A stretch of 64,000 bases of DNA from Corallococcus sp. AS-1-6 (GCF_020037015.1 NZ_JAIQDE010000019.1:1-64000); one strand, 5' to 3'. Positions 1 through 8,609 are shown, counted from the first letter of the stretch. A program made the numbers and translations. The notes: generated from the letters alone by a model not told the origin.

Positions 1-22
1 GGAGAGTAGGTCGCTGCCGGAT
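1..22 (+). rRNA. rrf: 5S ribosomal RNA, 3' end only
   Basis: The first bases match the conserved 3' end of bacterial 5S rRNA (GAGAGTAGGTCGCTGCC followed by GG), and a strong terminator follows within ten bases. The rest of the gene, and probably 23S and 16S, lie before the window. Only about 22 bases are visible, so the call rests on the conserved terminal helix and the context. Confidence 0.72.
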
Positions 23-30
23 TCTTTTTG

Positions 31-70
31 AAAGCCCCTGGTGCCGCAAGGCGCCGGGGGCTTTGTCTTT
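31..70 (+). terminator. Rho-independent terminator of the rRNA operon
   Basis: A stem of about 15 base pairs (AAAGCCCC...GGGGCTTT) closes on a GCAA tetraloop and is followed by a T-rich tract. A T-run also precedes the stem, so it could work in both directions. It directly follows the 5S end. Confidence 0.85.
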
Positions 71-227
71 GCGGGCTAGTGATCTGGGCCGCCGCACCTG
101 GCTTGAGCGCTGAGACGCGCTCGCCGGAGGCGATGTTGGGGCCGCGCCGGAAGGCGGGTGGGTCGGATTTAGGGCGAAGGGACGCCAAGTTCTCGGATTC
201 CTTGGGGAATCGCGTTATCGTGGATGT

Positions 228-256
228 TTGACCGCCGTTCCCACTGGATCTAGAGT
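228..256 (+). promoter_or_regulatory. Candidate sigma70-type promoter of the Ser/Thr kinase
   Basis: TTGACC (228-233) and TAGAGT (251-256) are separated by exactly 17 bases. Transcription would begin near 263 and leave a leader of about 60 bases. The rest of 71-325 shows no gene; the short frame at 28-231 crosses the terminator and is not credible. Confidence 0.55.
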
Positions 257-325
257 CATTGCTCCCCCCGGTCTGCGCACCGCCTGCTGCGGTCCGTACT
301 CGCCGGCGCCGGGCAGCCCCGCGAG

Positions 326-3088
326 ATGAAGAAGCCGACCTTCTTTGGGAAGTACCTGCTCCTCGAGCGCGTCAACGTCGGCGGTATGGCCGAGGTCTTC
401 ATCGCGAAGGCTTTTGGCGTCGAAGGCTTCGAGCGCATCCTGGCCATCAAGAAGATCCTTCCGACGATGGCGGAGGATGACGAGTTCATCACGATGTTCA
501 TCGATGAGGCGCGGATCAGCGTTCAGCTGAACCACGCCAACATCGTGCACATCCACGAGCTCGGGAAGCACGAGGACACGTATTTCATCGCCATGGAGTA
601 CGTGGCGGGCCGTGACGTCCGCACGCTCCTGGAGCGCTACCGCCGCCGCAAGGAGATCATGCCCACCGCCCAGGCGGTGTTCATCGTCTCCAAGATGTGC
701 GAGGGCCTGGACTACGCGCACCGCAAGAAGGACGCGCGCGGCCAGGACCTGCACATCATCCACCGCGACGTCTCTCCGCAGAACATCCTCGTCTCGTACG
801 AAGGCGAGGTGAAGATCATCGACTTTGGCATCGCCAAGGCCGCCAACCGTTCGCAGAAGACGCAGGCCGGCATCCTCAAGGGGAAGTTCGGCTACATGAG
901 CCCGGAGCAGGTCCGGGGCATGCCCATCGACCGGCGCAGCGACATCTTCGCCGTGGGCGTGCTGCTCTACGAAATGCTCACGGGCGAGAAGCTCTTCGTG
1001 GGCGAGTCCGACTTCTCCACGCTGGAGAAGGTGCGCAACGCGGACATCCCGCTGCCGCGCGAGTTCAACCCGAACATCTCCGCGGGGCTGGAGAAGGTCG
1101 TCCTCAAGGCGCTCGCGCGCGAGCCCGAGGACCGCTACCAGTGGGCTTCGGACCTCCAGGAGGACCTGATGCGCTTCCTCCTCGCGGGGGACGCCATCTA
1201 CTCGTCGAAGCACCTGTCCGGCTTCATGAAGGAGGCCTTCGCCGAGGACATGCTCCGGGAAGCGGAGAAGATGGAGCGCTATGCCTCCGTCGAGCGCCCG
1301 GACCAGATTGAACACTCGGGTGTGACGCTGCCTCCTCCGGTGGCCGCGCCTCCGCGTGCCACCGCGCAGAAGAGGTCGCCGCCTCCGTCCGCCACGGGTT
1401 CTCCCGTGGGCCGCGCCTCCACGGCGCCCGCGCAGCCCGCGCCTGGCTACATCCCGCCGCCCAGCGCTGAAGAGCTGGCGGAGATGGATGGCGCCGCGGA
1501 CAAGACGCAGATCGTCGACTCCACGCACACGTTCCGCGCCCCGGAGACGCGGATCGCGGACAGCAGCGTCGTCGTGGACGACAGCATCACCGGCCGCTCG
1601 GAGAACCCCATCGACCGGGCCGGACATCACACGAGCGCCTCTCCCTACGCTCAGGACGAAGGACGAGGCGGCAAGGGCAAGAGCGGCCCCAAGTCCCAGG
1701 TCATCATCGGGGACGAGGGCGGTGAGGCCTACGCGGGCGCGACCATGATCGGTCCGGCTCCGACGGCGCCGCCTTCGCGCTCGCGCGGTGGCTCGGCGGC
1801 CCCGGTGCTGGACCCCGAGGAAGAGGAGACCACGGGCAACATCACCGTCCCGGTGGGCTCCCGCCACAACGGGCTGCGCGCCCAGGCGGCCGAAGAGGAC
1901 CCGGACGGCGCCTACGACGACCAGGGCGACGAGTACGAGGGCGACGGCCAGGACGACTACGGCGACGAAGGGCAGGACTCCGAGGAGCCGCCCTACGACG
2001 ACGAGGCCGATGGTCCGGCGACCATCCCCCAGAAGGCTTCCAAGATGGCGAAGCCGGCCCCGGCCGCCAAGGTCGAGAAGGCCAAGGCGCCCGCCGGTCC
2101 GAAGAAGCCCCTGCCCAAGCCCGCCATCATCGGCATGGCCGTGGGCGCGGCGCTGCTCCTCCTCGTCGCGGTGGTCTTCGTGGTCCGTGGCTCGTCCACG
2201 GGCTCCGTGAACTTCGTCGCGCCCGTGGGCGCCACCGTCCTCGTGGACGGCGAGGCCGTGAACGCCAACCAGGTCATCGAGCTGTCCGCGGGCATCCACA
2301 ACGTGACCGCCTCGGCTCCGGGCTTCCAGCCCGTGACGCAGCAGATTGAGGTCACCGCGGGGCAGGCGGCGGCCCCCATCCTCCTCAGCCTGAAGGCGGA
2401 TGCGCCGCCTCCGAAGCCGCCGGAACCCAAGCCTCCGGAGCCCCAGCAGCCGCCGCAGGTGGTGGACAACACGCCTCCGCCCACGACGCCGGAGCCGCCC
2501 CCGGAGAAGCCCGCCGAGCCTCCCGCGGCGAAGACGTTCACCGCCCTGTTCGAAGGACAGGAGGGCGCGGAGATCTCCGTCGACGGCAAGTCCCTGGGCA
2601 AGCTGCCTGGCGCGAAGCTCGGCGACCTGGAGATCGGCAAGACGTACACGTTCACGGCGAAGCGCGCGGGCTACAAGCCGTTCTCCGGCGACTTCACGTC
2701 CAAGGGCGACACCGAGGTGCGTGTCGCCGTGGACATGGTGGAGGAAGCGCCGCCGCCCGAGCCGAAGCCGAAGCCCCCGCCGCCCGAGCCGAAGCCGAAG
2801 CCTCCGCCCGTGGTGGCGACCCCGAAGCCTCCTCCGGAACCCAAGCCGAAACCCGCCGCCGCGGCGCTGGGCAAGTTCGCCTGCAGCACTTCGCCGGCGG
2901 GCGCTCAGATCTGGGTGGACGGAAAGAACACCGGACGTGTGAGCCCTGTGCCGTTGGGCAATCCGCTGCAACTGCCGGTAGGCAAGCGGAAGGTCGTCTT
3001 CAAGCTCAACGGCAAGTCGACCAAGCCCCAGGTGGTGGTCATCGACACGGAGAACGTGGCGAAGCTCATCAACGTCAAGGTGGAGTGA
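326..3088 (+). CDS. Transmembrane Ser/Thr protein kinase with C-terminal PEGA domains
   Basis: This is a 920-residue Hanks-type kinase of the myxobacterial Pkn group. The kinase domain (about 1-275) has a glycine loop (GGMAEVF, 19-25), the ATP lysine K42 in AIKK, a catalytic loop HRDVSPQN (H146, D148), DFG at 166-168 and GYMSPEQ before the activation-segment end. A long Pro/Ala-rich and acidic linker leads to one membrane helix (about 599-622). Three PEGA-like beta domains follow (starting about 626, 736 and 849), separated by Pro-Lys-Glu spacers, and probably bind cell-wall or envelope ligands. The kinase would be cytoplasmic and the PEGA part periplasmic. The catalytic loop has Ser where many kinases have Lys, as is common in myxobacterial Pkn proteins. 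The start is the first ATG that gives the usual MKKPTFFGKY beginning. Confidence 0.93.
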   Translation: MKKPTFFGKYLLLERVNVGGMAEVFIAKAFGVEGFERILAIKKILPTMAEDDEFITMFIDEARISVQLNHANIVHIHELGKHEDTYFIAMEYVAGRDVRTLLERYRRRKEIMPTAQAVFIVSKMCEGLDYAHRKKDARGQDLHIIHRDVSPQNILVSYEGEVKIIDFGIAKAANRSQKTQAGILKGKFGYMSPEQVRGMPIDRRSDIFAVGVLLYEMLTGEKLFVGESDFSTLEKVRNADIPLPREFNPNISAGLEKVVLKALAREPEDRYQWASDLQEDLMRFLLAGDAIYSSKHLSGFMKEAFAEDMLREAEKMERYASVERPDQIEHSGVTLPPPVAAPPRATAQKRSPPPSATGSPVGRASTAPAQPAPGYIPPPSAEELAEMDGAADKTQIVDSTHTFRAPETRIADSSVVVDDSITGRSENPIDRAGHHTSASPYAQDEGRGGKGKSGPKSQVIIGDEGGEAYAGATMIGPAPTAPPSRSRGGSAAPVLDPEEEETTGNITVPVGSRHNGLRAQAAEEDPDGAYDDQGDEYEGDGQDDYGDEGQDSEEPPYDDEADGPATIPQKASKMAKPAPAAKVEKAKAPAGPKKPLPKPAIIGMAVGAALLLLVAVVFVVRGSSTGSVNFVAPVGATVLVDGEAVNANQVIELSAGIHNVTASAPGFQPVTQQIEVTAGQAAAPILLSLKADAPPPKPPEPKPPEPQQPPQVVDNTPPPTTPEPPPEKPAEPPAAKTFTALFEGQEGAEISVDGKSLGKLPGAKLGDLEIGKTYTFTAKRAGYKPFSGDFTSKGDTEVRVAVDMVEEAPPPEPKPKPPPPEPKPKPPPVVATPKPPPEPKPKPAAAALGKFACSTSPAGAQIWVDGKNTGRVSPVPLGNPLQLPVGKRKVVFKLNGKSTKPQVVVIDTENVAKLINVKVE
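2745..2862 (+). repeat. Pro-Lys-Glu repeat tract inside the kinase gene
   Basis: Near-identical units encoding PEPKPKPP are repeated three to four times between the second and third PEGA domains. Such tracts are extended periplasmic spacers and are prone to length change by slippage. Confidence 0.7.
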
Positions 3089-3100
3089 ACGGACGCACTG

Positions 3101-3128
3101 CGCCATGGGGCATCTTGTTCCCCTGGCG
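3101..3128 (+). terminator. Weak terminator hairpin after the kinase gene
   Basis: CGCCATGGGG pairs with CCCCTGGCG (one bulged base) around a short loop. No real T-tract follows, so termination may be weak or Rho-assisted. Confidence 0.4.
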
Positions 3129-3190
3129 ATTGTTGAGCAGGGATGTCGGGGGGCAGGCTATGACGCCTCGCCCACGACGCTCCTTACGTT

Positions 3191-3196
3191 GAGGTG
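3191..3196 (+). promoter_or_regulatory. Ribosome binding site that fixes the kamA1 start
   Basis: GAGGTG lies 8 bases before the ATG at 3205 but only 2 bases before the upstream GTG at 3199, so the ATG is favoured. Confidence 0.6.
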
Positions 3197-3204
3197 ATGT
3201 GTTC

Positions 3205-4575
3205 ATGAGCATGACGTCCACTCGAGGCAAGCCCGACGCTGGCCCCGCGCAGCAGCCGTTCACCTATCCCCTTCGCAAGGAGTTCGTGGAGCCCGACTGG
3301 CGGCGCATCCCGGGCTACAAGGACGTCACCGCGGCGGAGTGGGAGAGCTCGGTGTGGCAGCGCAAGCACACCGTGAAGAACCTGCGCGAGCTGCGGGCGA
3401 CGCTCGGGGCGCTGCTGCCGGACGACCTGGCCGCGAGCATGGAGTTGGACCAGAAGGAGCGGGCGACGATGTCCATCCTCGTCCCGCCCCAGATGCTCAA
3501 CACCATGGACCTGGACGACCTGTGGAACGACCCGGTCCGCAAGTACATGCTGCCGGCGCTCGCCGACCGCCGCACGGACTGGCCCAACCACCCGCGCGCC
3601 AGCCGGGACAGCCTCCACGAGGCGGACATGTGGGTCGTCGAGGGCCTGACGCACCGCTATCCGACGAAGGTGCTGGCGGAGATGCTGCCCACGTGCCCGC
3701 AGTACTGCGGCCACTGCACGCGCATGGACCTGGTGGGCAACGACGTCCCGCAGGTGTCCAAGCACAAGTTCGCGACGGGGCAGAAGGAGCGCTACGAGCA
3801 GATGCTGGACTACCTGCGCCGCACGCCGACCGTGCGCGACGTGGTGGTGTCCGGCGGCGACATCGCGAACCTGCCCATCCAGGCGCTGGAGCCGTTCGTC
3901 AGCGCGCTGATGGACATCCCGAACATCCGCGACATCCGCCTGGCGTCCAAGGGGCTCATGGCGCTGCCGCAGCACTTCCTCCAGGACAGCGTGCTGGCGG
4001 GCCTGGACCGGCTGGCGAAGAAGGCCGTGGAGCGCGGCGTGGACCTGGCGCTGCACACGCACGTGAACCACGCGCAGCAGCTCACGCCGCTCGTGGGCAA
4101 GGCGGTGCGCAAGCTGCTCGACATGGGCTTCCGCGACGTGCGCAACCAGGGCGTGCTCTTGCGCGGCGTGAACGACAGCCCCAAGGCGCTGCTGGACCTG
4201 TGCTTCACGCTGCTCGACCACGCGAAGATCCTGCCGTACTACTTCTACATGTGCGACATGATCCCCAACAGCGAGCACTGGCGGCTGTCGGTGGCGCAGG
4301 CACAGAAGCTCCAGCACGACATCATGGGCTACATGCCGGGCTTCGCCACGCCGCGCATCGTCTGCGACGTGCCGTTCGTGGGGAAGCGGTGGATCCACCA
4401 GGTGGCGGAGTACGACCGCGAGCGCGGCATCTCCTACTGGACCAAGAACTACCGCACGAGCGTGGAAGCGAACGACGCCGACGCACTTGAGCGGAAGTAC
4501 GAGTATTTCGATCCCATCGACACGCTGCCGGAGTCCGGCCAGGCGTGGTGGCGGGATCAGCCCAAGGCGGCGTGA
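3205..4575 (+). CDS. KamA-family radical SAM protein (lysine 2,3-aminomutase-like), first of a pair
   Basis: This 456-residue protein belongs to the lysine 2,3-aminomutase family, whose members use a 4Fe-4S cluster, SAM and PLP to move an amino group on an amino acid. The CX3CX2C cluster motif is C164, C168 and C171. The region equivalent to the usual PLP-binding PGGGGK reads VPFVGK here; the lysine (K394) is kept but the glycine loop is not. The C-terminal part (GISYWTKNYRTSVE) also differs from classical KamA, so substrate or PLP geometry may differ. Its stop overlaps the start of the second KamA gene (TGATG), so the two are probably translated together and may form a heteromer. The reaction cannot be fixed from sequence; mutases for glutamate or other amino acids and protein-lysine modification are alternatives. 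Confidence 0.85.
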   Translation: MSMTSTRGKPDAGPAQQPFTYPLRKEFVEPDWRRIPGYKDVTAAEWESSVWQRKHTVKNLRELRATLGALLPDDLAASMELDQKERATMSILVPPQMLNTMDLDDLWNDPVRKYMLPALADRRTDWPNHPRASRDSLHEADMWVVEGLTHRYPTKVLAEMLPTCPQYCGHCTRMDLVGNDVPQVSKHKFATGQKERYEQMLDYLRRTPTVRDVVVSGGDIANLPIQALEPFVSALMDIPNIRDIRLASKGLMALPQHFLQDSVLAGLDRLAKKAVERGVDLALHTHVNHAQQLTPLVGKAVRKLLDMGFRDVRNQGVLLRGVNDSPKALLDLCFTLLDHAKILPYYFYMCDMIPNSEHWRLSVAQAQKLQHDIMGYMPGFATPRIVCDVPFVGKRWIHQVAEYDRERGISYWTKNYRTSVEANDADALERKYEYFDPIDTLPESGQAWWRDQPKAA

Positions 4576-5810
4576 TGGACTCCTCCGTGGGCGCGACAGC
4601 GCCCCTGTCGTCCCCCCGTCCCTCGCTCAGTGCCGAGGGGCGGGCCCGGTTGTTCCCCTCCGCGACCGACGCGGAGTGGACGGACTGGCGCTGGCAGCAG
4701 CGGCACTCGGTGCGCAACCTGGAGCAGTTGGAGCGCTACGTGCGCCTGACCCCGGAGGAGCGCGCCGGGGTGCAGGAGACGTCCTCGCTGTTCCGGATGG
4801 GCATCAGCCCGTACTACCTGTCCCTCATCGACCCGGAGCACCCGCTGTGTCCGGTGCGCATGCAGTCCATTCCGGTGCGCGCGGAGGCCCGGGTGCGGCC
4901 CGGGGAGCTGGAGGATCCGCTCGGCGAGGACAAGACGCGCCCGGAGGAGTGCATCGTCCACAAGTATCCGGACCGGGTGCTGTTCCTGGCCCTGGATACG
5001 TGCTCGGTCTACTGCCGCCACTGCACGCGGCGGCGCATCACCAAGGGCGGTGAGGCGGAGCTCACCAAGGACCAGATGCGCCGGGGCATCGACTACGTGC
5101 GCAGCCACCCCGAGGTGCGCGACGTGCTCATCTCCGGGGGAGACCCGTTCCTCTTGAGCGAGGAGCGGCTGGAGTCGTTGCTCGCGCCGCTGAGCGAGAT
5201 TCCGCACGTGGAGATGGTCCGCATCGGGACGCGGGTGCCGGTGGTGCTGCCCATGCGCGTCACGGACTCGCTGGCGCGCCTGCTGCGCCGCTACGCGCCC
5301 GTCTACGTCATCACCCACTTCAACCACCCCAAGGAAGTGACGCCGGAGGCGCGCGAGGCGTGCGAGCGGCTGGTGGACCATGGCGTGCCGGTGGAGAACC
5401 AGGCGGTGCTGATGCGGCAGCTCAACTCGGATGCGCGCATCATCAAGGAGCTGTCGCACGTGCTCCTGCGCAGCCGCGTGCGCCCGTACTACCTGCACCA
5501 GATGGACGTCGCGGAGGGCTGCGAGCACCTGCGCACGCCCATCGCCAAGGGGCTGGAGATCCTCCAGCAGCTTCGCGGGCACACCAGCGGGCTCGCGGTG
5601 CCGCACCTCGCGGTGGACCTGCCGGGTGGGGGAGGGAAGGTCACCCTCCAGCCCGACTACGTCATCGAGCGGGGCGAGCGGGAGACCCTGTTCCGCAACT
5701 ACAAGGGCGAGACGTACGCGTACCCGGAGCCGGAGGAGACCGACTGCTCCTGCCCGTACGACGAGGTGTGGCAGGCGCGGTCGCGGGAGCCAGGTTCCCG
5801 AGGCCGCTGA
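4575..5810 (+). CDS. kamA: KamA-family radical SAM protein, lysine 2,3-aminomutase type
   Basis: The 411-residue protein keeps the classical features: CSVYCRHC cluster cysteines C143, C147 and C150, and the PLP motif PGGGGK with K355. Such enzymes convert L-alpha-lysine to L-beta-lysine, a precursor in lysine breakdown, osmolytes and some natural products. The chosen ATG overlaps the stop of the upstream paralogue and has a GGCGG-type ribosome site a few bases earlier; an upstream in-frame GTG at 4545 would lie inside the previous gene. A Cys-x-Cys near the C-terminus (DCSCPYDE) may be the zinc-site remnant seen in clostridial KamA. The paired paralogues differ in the PLP loop, so this one is more likely to be the standard enzyme. 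Confidence 0.88.
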   Translation: MDSSVGATAPLSSPRPSLSAEGRARLFPSATDAEWTDWRWQQRHSVRNLEQLERYVRLTPEERAGVQETSSLFRMGISPYYLSLIDPEHPLCPVRMQSIPVRAEARVRPGELEDPLGEDKTRPEECIVHKYPDRVLFLALDTCSVYCRHCTRRRITKGGEAELTKDQMRRGIDYVRSHPEVRDVLISGGDPFLLSEERLESLLAPLSEIPHVEMVRIGTRVPVVLPMRVTDSLARLLRRYAPVYVITHFNHPKEVTPEAREACERLVDHGVPVENQAVLMRQLNSDARIIKELSHVLLRSRVRPYYLHQMDVAEGCEHLRTPIAKGLEILQQLRGHTSGLAVPHLAVDLPGGGGKVTLQPDYVIERGERETLFRNYKGETYAYPEPEETDCSCPYDEVWQARSREPGSRGR

Positions 5811-5823
5811 GGGCTCCTCGGGG

Positions 5824-6402
5824 CTACCTGCGGCGCTTGGACGACTTCCGGCTGATGGACTTGGTGGGCGTGCCGGCGGTGTCGCCAATCTCCACGGCTG
5901 GCGCACCCGCTGTGCTGTCCAGGCTGCCGTCGACGTCGACGGAGGGCTCCGCGCCGTCCGCGGACTCCAGCTCCACCGGGTCCGCGTCGCTGAAGCCCTG
6001 CTGGATGTGGACCTCGCCGTCGCCCTTGCGCTTCTTCGCCTCGGCTTCCTTCTCGGCCTTGGCCTTGTCGTCGAGCCGCTTGGCCTCGTTGGCGACGCGC
6101 TGGTTGTCCTCGGGCGTCATCCGGGCGGTGAAGGTGGCGAACTCCTTCGCGGAGACGCCGTGCTTCTCCATGACCTTGGCGGACTCCTTCTGCTGGTCGC
6201 GGATGGCCTGGCCGCGCTCGGCGTTGCTCATCTCCGACGGCTTGCGGTTGCCGTAGTCCTCGTTGACCTTCGCCTGGGCCGCGGCCTCATCGCGCTGGAT
6301 GGCCGCCACCTTCTCCGGCGTCAGGCCTTCCTCCTCCGCGAGGGCAGGGGTCGCCAGCAGGAGCGACGAGGCAGCGAGCATCAACGAGAGGCGGGTGGTC
6401 AT
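5824..6402 (-). CDS. Secreted or periplasmic charged protein, unknown function
   Basis: The 192-residue product starts with a signal peptide (MTTRLSLMLAASSLLLATPALA) and continues as a Lys/Glu/Ala-rich, probably helical and partly coiled-coil segment (DDKAKAEKEAEAKKRKGDGE), then a flexible acidic stretch and a basic end (RKSSKRRR). No known domain is recognised. The ATG at 6402 follows a GAGGAG ribosome site by about 8 bases, better than the TTG at 6417. It converges on the kamA pair with 13 bases between stops. Confidence 0.7.
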   Translation of the reverse strand: MTTRLSLMLAASSLLLATPALAEEEGLTPEKVAAIQRDEAAAQAKVNEDYGNRKPSEMSNAERGQAIRDQQKESAKVMEKHGVSAKEFATFTARMTPEDNQRVANEAKRLDDKAKAEKEAEAKKRKGDGEVHIQQGFSDADPVELESADGAEPSVDVDGSLDSTAGAPAVEIGDTAGTPTKSISRKSSKRRR

Positions 6403-6465
6403 GGGGAGGCTCCTCAATCCGGGCCATCATAGGCATGGAGTCAGAGCCAGCGCATGGCCGCTTCT

Positions 6466-6801
6466 TCAGGGCGCCTGACACCGCGTGCAGCCGTCGTTCG
6501 CGCCCGCGCATTGCTCGCGAGCCCTGGCGCAGCGCGGCGGGAGGTCGTCCCGGTCCGCGTGCTGCTCCACGAGGCCGCAGAGCTGCTCCGCCGTGGCGCA
6601 CGTCCGCGCGGAGACGTCGCACTGCTCGGCGCAGGTGAGGTCGTCCCCCTGTTCGCGGGCGCGGAGCTCGTCGAGGCGGGCCTCGATGCCGTCGATGGCC
6701 GCGTCGTCGTCCCCGGCCACCCGGGTGTCCACGTGCTTCGCGCAGCCCGCCAGCGCGATTCCTGCCGTGAGGAGGGCCAGCCATGACCGGGTCGCTCGCA
6801 T
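6466..6801 (-). CDS. Small cysteine-rich lipoprotein, unknown function
   Basis: A short protein of about 111 residues with an N-terminal hydrophobic segment ending in a lipobox (LAGC), so it should be lipid-anchored. The mature part has a charged helix (IEARLDELRAREQ) and then eight cysteines in about 55 residues, which suggests several disulphides in the periplasm or outside. The start could also be the ATG 12 bases upstream. No family is recognised. Confidence 0.6.
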   Translation of the reverse strand: MRATRSWLALLTAGIALAGCAKHVDTRVAGDDDAAIDGIEARLDELRAREQGDDLTCAEQCDVSARTCATAEQLCGLVEQHADRDDLPPRCARAREQCAGANDGCTRCQAP

Positions 6802-6839
6802 GGCCCTACCCATACGCGCCTGCTCGAGGCCGCGTCCAG

Positions 6840-7388
6840 TCAGCGGCGCTCGGGGGAGGGCATGCGGCGCTCGGGGCGGGGCTCCGGCTCAGGGGGGCGG
6901 CTCCAGTAGAGCCAGGCCGTCAGGGCCAGGAGCGCGGCCACGGCCAGCCTCCGCAGCCATTCCTCCCTCGCCCGTCCGGGTGAGTCCGCGTCGGCCTGGG
7001 CGGCCCTGTCCAGCGCGGCCTCGACCTCGGGGCCGAGCGCGTGCAGCCGCCGGCACAACCACGCCACCGGCGCGAGCGGCACCGGCACGGGCGCGGTGTC
7101 CTTCTCCACGGCCATGGCCAGCATCCGCTCCCAGGCGGTGGCCTCCTCCGGGCTCTCCGGGGGCCTCGAGGGCTGGCCCAACTGGCGGGCCAGGGCCACC
7201 GCTGAACGGAGCAGCAGCGCCGAGAACGCGTCGCTTGAAATCCCGTACCAGGCCGCGCACTCCGCCTGGGGCCGGCGCTCCACGAGCCGGCGGACCAAGA
7301 CGGCGGCCGCGCGGGGCTCCAGCGCGCGGAGGGCGTCGGAGAGGGCCTCGGGGGACAGGCGGGCGACGTCGGGGACGGAGGCGGTCAC
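6840..7388 (-). CDS. Membrane-anchored protein with a sigma-region-4-like helical domain, unknown function
   Basis: The 182-residue product starts at a GTG preceded by GGAG. The first about 75 residues are helical, with a segment (RRPQAECAAWYGISSDAFSA) resembling the helix-turn-helix of sigma factor region 4 in ECF-like proteins. A long Ala/Pro-rich linker follows, then one membrane helix (about 150-166, LAVAALLALTAWLYW) and a short Pro/Arg tail. A DNA-binding-like part tied to the membrane could be a sensor or a degenerate sigma factor; this is inference only. It is divergent from the SpoIID gene. Confidence 0.6.
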   Translation of the reverse strand: MTASVPDVARLSPEALSDALRALEPRAAAVLVRRLVERRPQAECAAWYGISSDAFSALLLRSAVALARQLGQPSRPPESPEEATAWERMLAMAVEKDTAPVPVPLAPVAWLCRRLHALGPEVEAALDRAAQADADSPGRAREEWLRRLAVAALLALTAWLYWSRPPEPEPRPERRMPSPERR

Positions 7389-7466
7389 GGGGCTCCATTC
7401 TGCGGCATCCGCCCGGGGATTTCGTGGGCTCCTACCAGGGACATGTCCTGGCTTCCGGCCGATTTC

Positions 7467-7494
7467 TTGAGGCGGATCGCCCCGCCCCTAGACT
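7467..7494 (+). promoter_or_regulatory. Candidate promoter of the SpoIID-domain gene (possibly leaderless)
   Basis: TTGAGG (7467-7472) and TAGACT (7489-7494) are 16 bases apart. The ATG at 7503 comes only 8 bases after the -10 box and has no Shine-Dalgarno, so the transcript may begin at or next to the start codon. Confidence 0.45.
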
Positions 7495-7502
7495 GTTGGA
7501 CC

Positions 7503-8609
7503 ATGTTGCAACGTGTGGCACTGCTGCTGCTCCTGCTCGCGTCGTCGCGGGCGTTCGCCGTGGAGACGATGCGCATTGCCATGGACGACCCTGGCGACGA
7601 GGTCCGCGTGAGCGGCCGGGGCCTGGGCTTCGGCCCCGACGCGGAGGACGGCACCTATGTCGCCGTCACGTCGGGACAGGCCACCGTGCGCCGCCGCAAC
7701 GGCAAGCTGGAGGTCAACGGGGCTCCGGTCCTCGAGGACTCCATCCGCTTCCGGGGCGGCCTGGAGGCCACCGACGCGGGCGGCCCCGGCAACGAGCCCC
7801 TGAAGGCGGGCAGCGCGCAGGTGCGCGGCGACGTCGTGGTGCGCCTCTTCAAGAACAGCCTCCAGCTCATCAACGTCATCCCCCTGGAGGACTACCTGGC
7901 GGCGGTGCTCGGCAGCGAGATGCCCGTGTCCTTCCCGCTGGAGGCCCTCAAGGCCCAGGCCGTGGCCGCGCGGACGTACGCGCTGCAGAAGAAGCTGGAC
8001 GCGTATGGCGCCGCCTTCCACATGGGCAGCAGCGTGCTCCACCAGGTGTACGGCGGCGTGAACCGCGAGGACGCCAAGACGCGCGCCGCCGTGGAGGCCA
8101 CCCGGGGCGAGGTGCTCACGTACGACCTGGCCCCCATCGAGGCGTACTTCCATGCCTCCTGCGGCGGGCGCACCGAGTCCGGCCAGGACGCGCTCCAGCG
8201 GAACCTGCCGTACCTGCAGCCCGTCGACTGTCCCTGCGGGAAGCTGCCCGCCAGCCGCTGGTCCGCGACCCTCTCCGAGGGGGAGCTGCGCGGCGCGCTG
8301 AAGTCCGCGCCGGGCGGCATGCGCGTCACCGGCCGCACGCCCACGCACCGGGTGACCCGCGTGACGCTGCCGGATGGCACCGCGGTGGACGGCGTGACGT
8401 TCCGCCGCAAGCTGGGCTACACGCGCCTCAAGAGCCTGGACTTCGACGTGGAAGCGTCCGGCAAGAACTACGTGTTCACCGGACGTGGCTTCGGCCACGG
8501 GGCGGGGCTGTGCCAGTGGGGCGCCAAGGCCCTCGCCGACCAGGGCAAGACGTACCGGGAAATCCTTTCCCACTACTACCCGGGCGCCGAGTTCCAACAG
8601 CTCTACTGA
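7503..8609 (+). CDS. SpoIID/LytB-domain protein (probable peptidoglycan lytic enzyme)
   Basis: The 368-residue protein has a signal peptide (to about residue 20, ending AFAVE) and a SpoIID/LytB domain. Family marks are EDYLAAVLGSEMP, with the Glu that serves as catalytic acid in SpoIID, ALKAQAVAARTYAL, HASCGGRTE and a C-terminal GRGFGHGAGLCQWGA. SpoIID is a lytic transglycosylase acting on denuded glycan; in non-clostridial bacteria such proteins act in wall remodelling. The start at the second Met gives a clean signal peptide. A small hairpin (8610-8634) follows the stop. Confidence 0.88.
   Translation: MLQRVALLLLLLASSRAFAVETMRIAMDDPGDEVRVSGRGLGFGPDAEDGTYVAVTSGQATVRRRNGKLEVNGAPVLEDSIRFRGGLEATDAGGPGNEPLKAGSAQVRGDVVVRLFKNSLQLINVIPLEDYLAAVLGSEMPVSFPLEALKAQAVAARTYALQKKLDAYGAAFHMGSSVLHQVYGGVNREDAKTRAAVEATRGEVLTYDLAPIEAYFHASCGGRTESGQDALQRNLPYLQPVDCPCGKLPASRWSATLSEGELRGALKSAPGGMRVTGRTPTHRVTRVTLPDGTAVDGVTFRRKLGYTRLKSLDFDVEASGKNYVFTGRGFGHGAGLCQWGAKALADQGKTYREILSHYYPGAEFQQLY

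Noticed and set aside
28-231. 67-residue plus-strand frame at the window start
   Set aside because: It begins before the terminator hairpin and runs across it, without ribosome site or domain.
2745-2862. Short repeats in the kinase gene considered as a CRISPR-like array
   Set aside because: The repeats are in frame, encode Pro-Lys-Glu spacers, and have no unique spacers between them. No CRISPR array is seen anywhere in the window.
215-3106. 963-residue minus-strand frame opposite the Ser/Thr kinase
   Set aside because: The plus strand has kinase, membrane and PEGA motifs. The antisense frame is Arg/Leu/His-rich without domains, a result of high GC at third positions.
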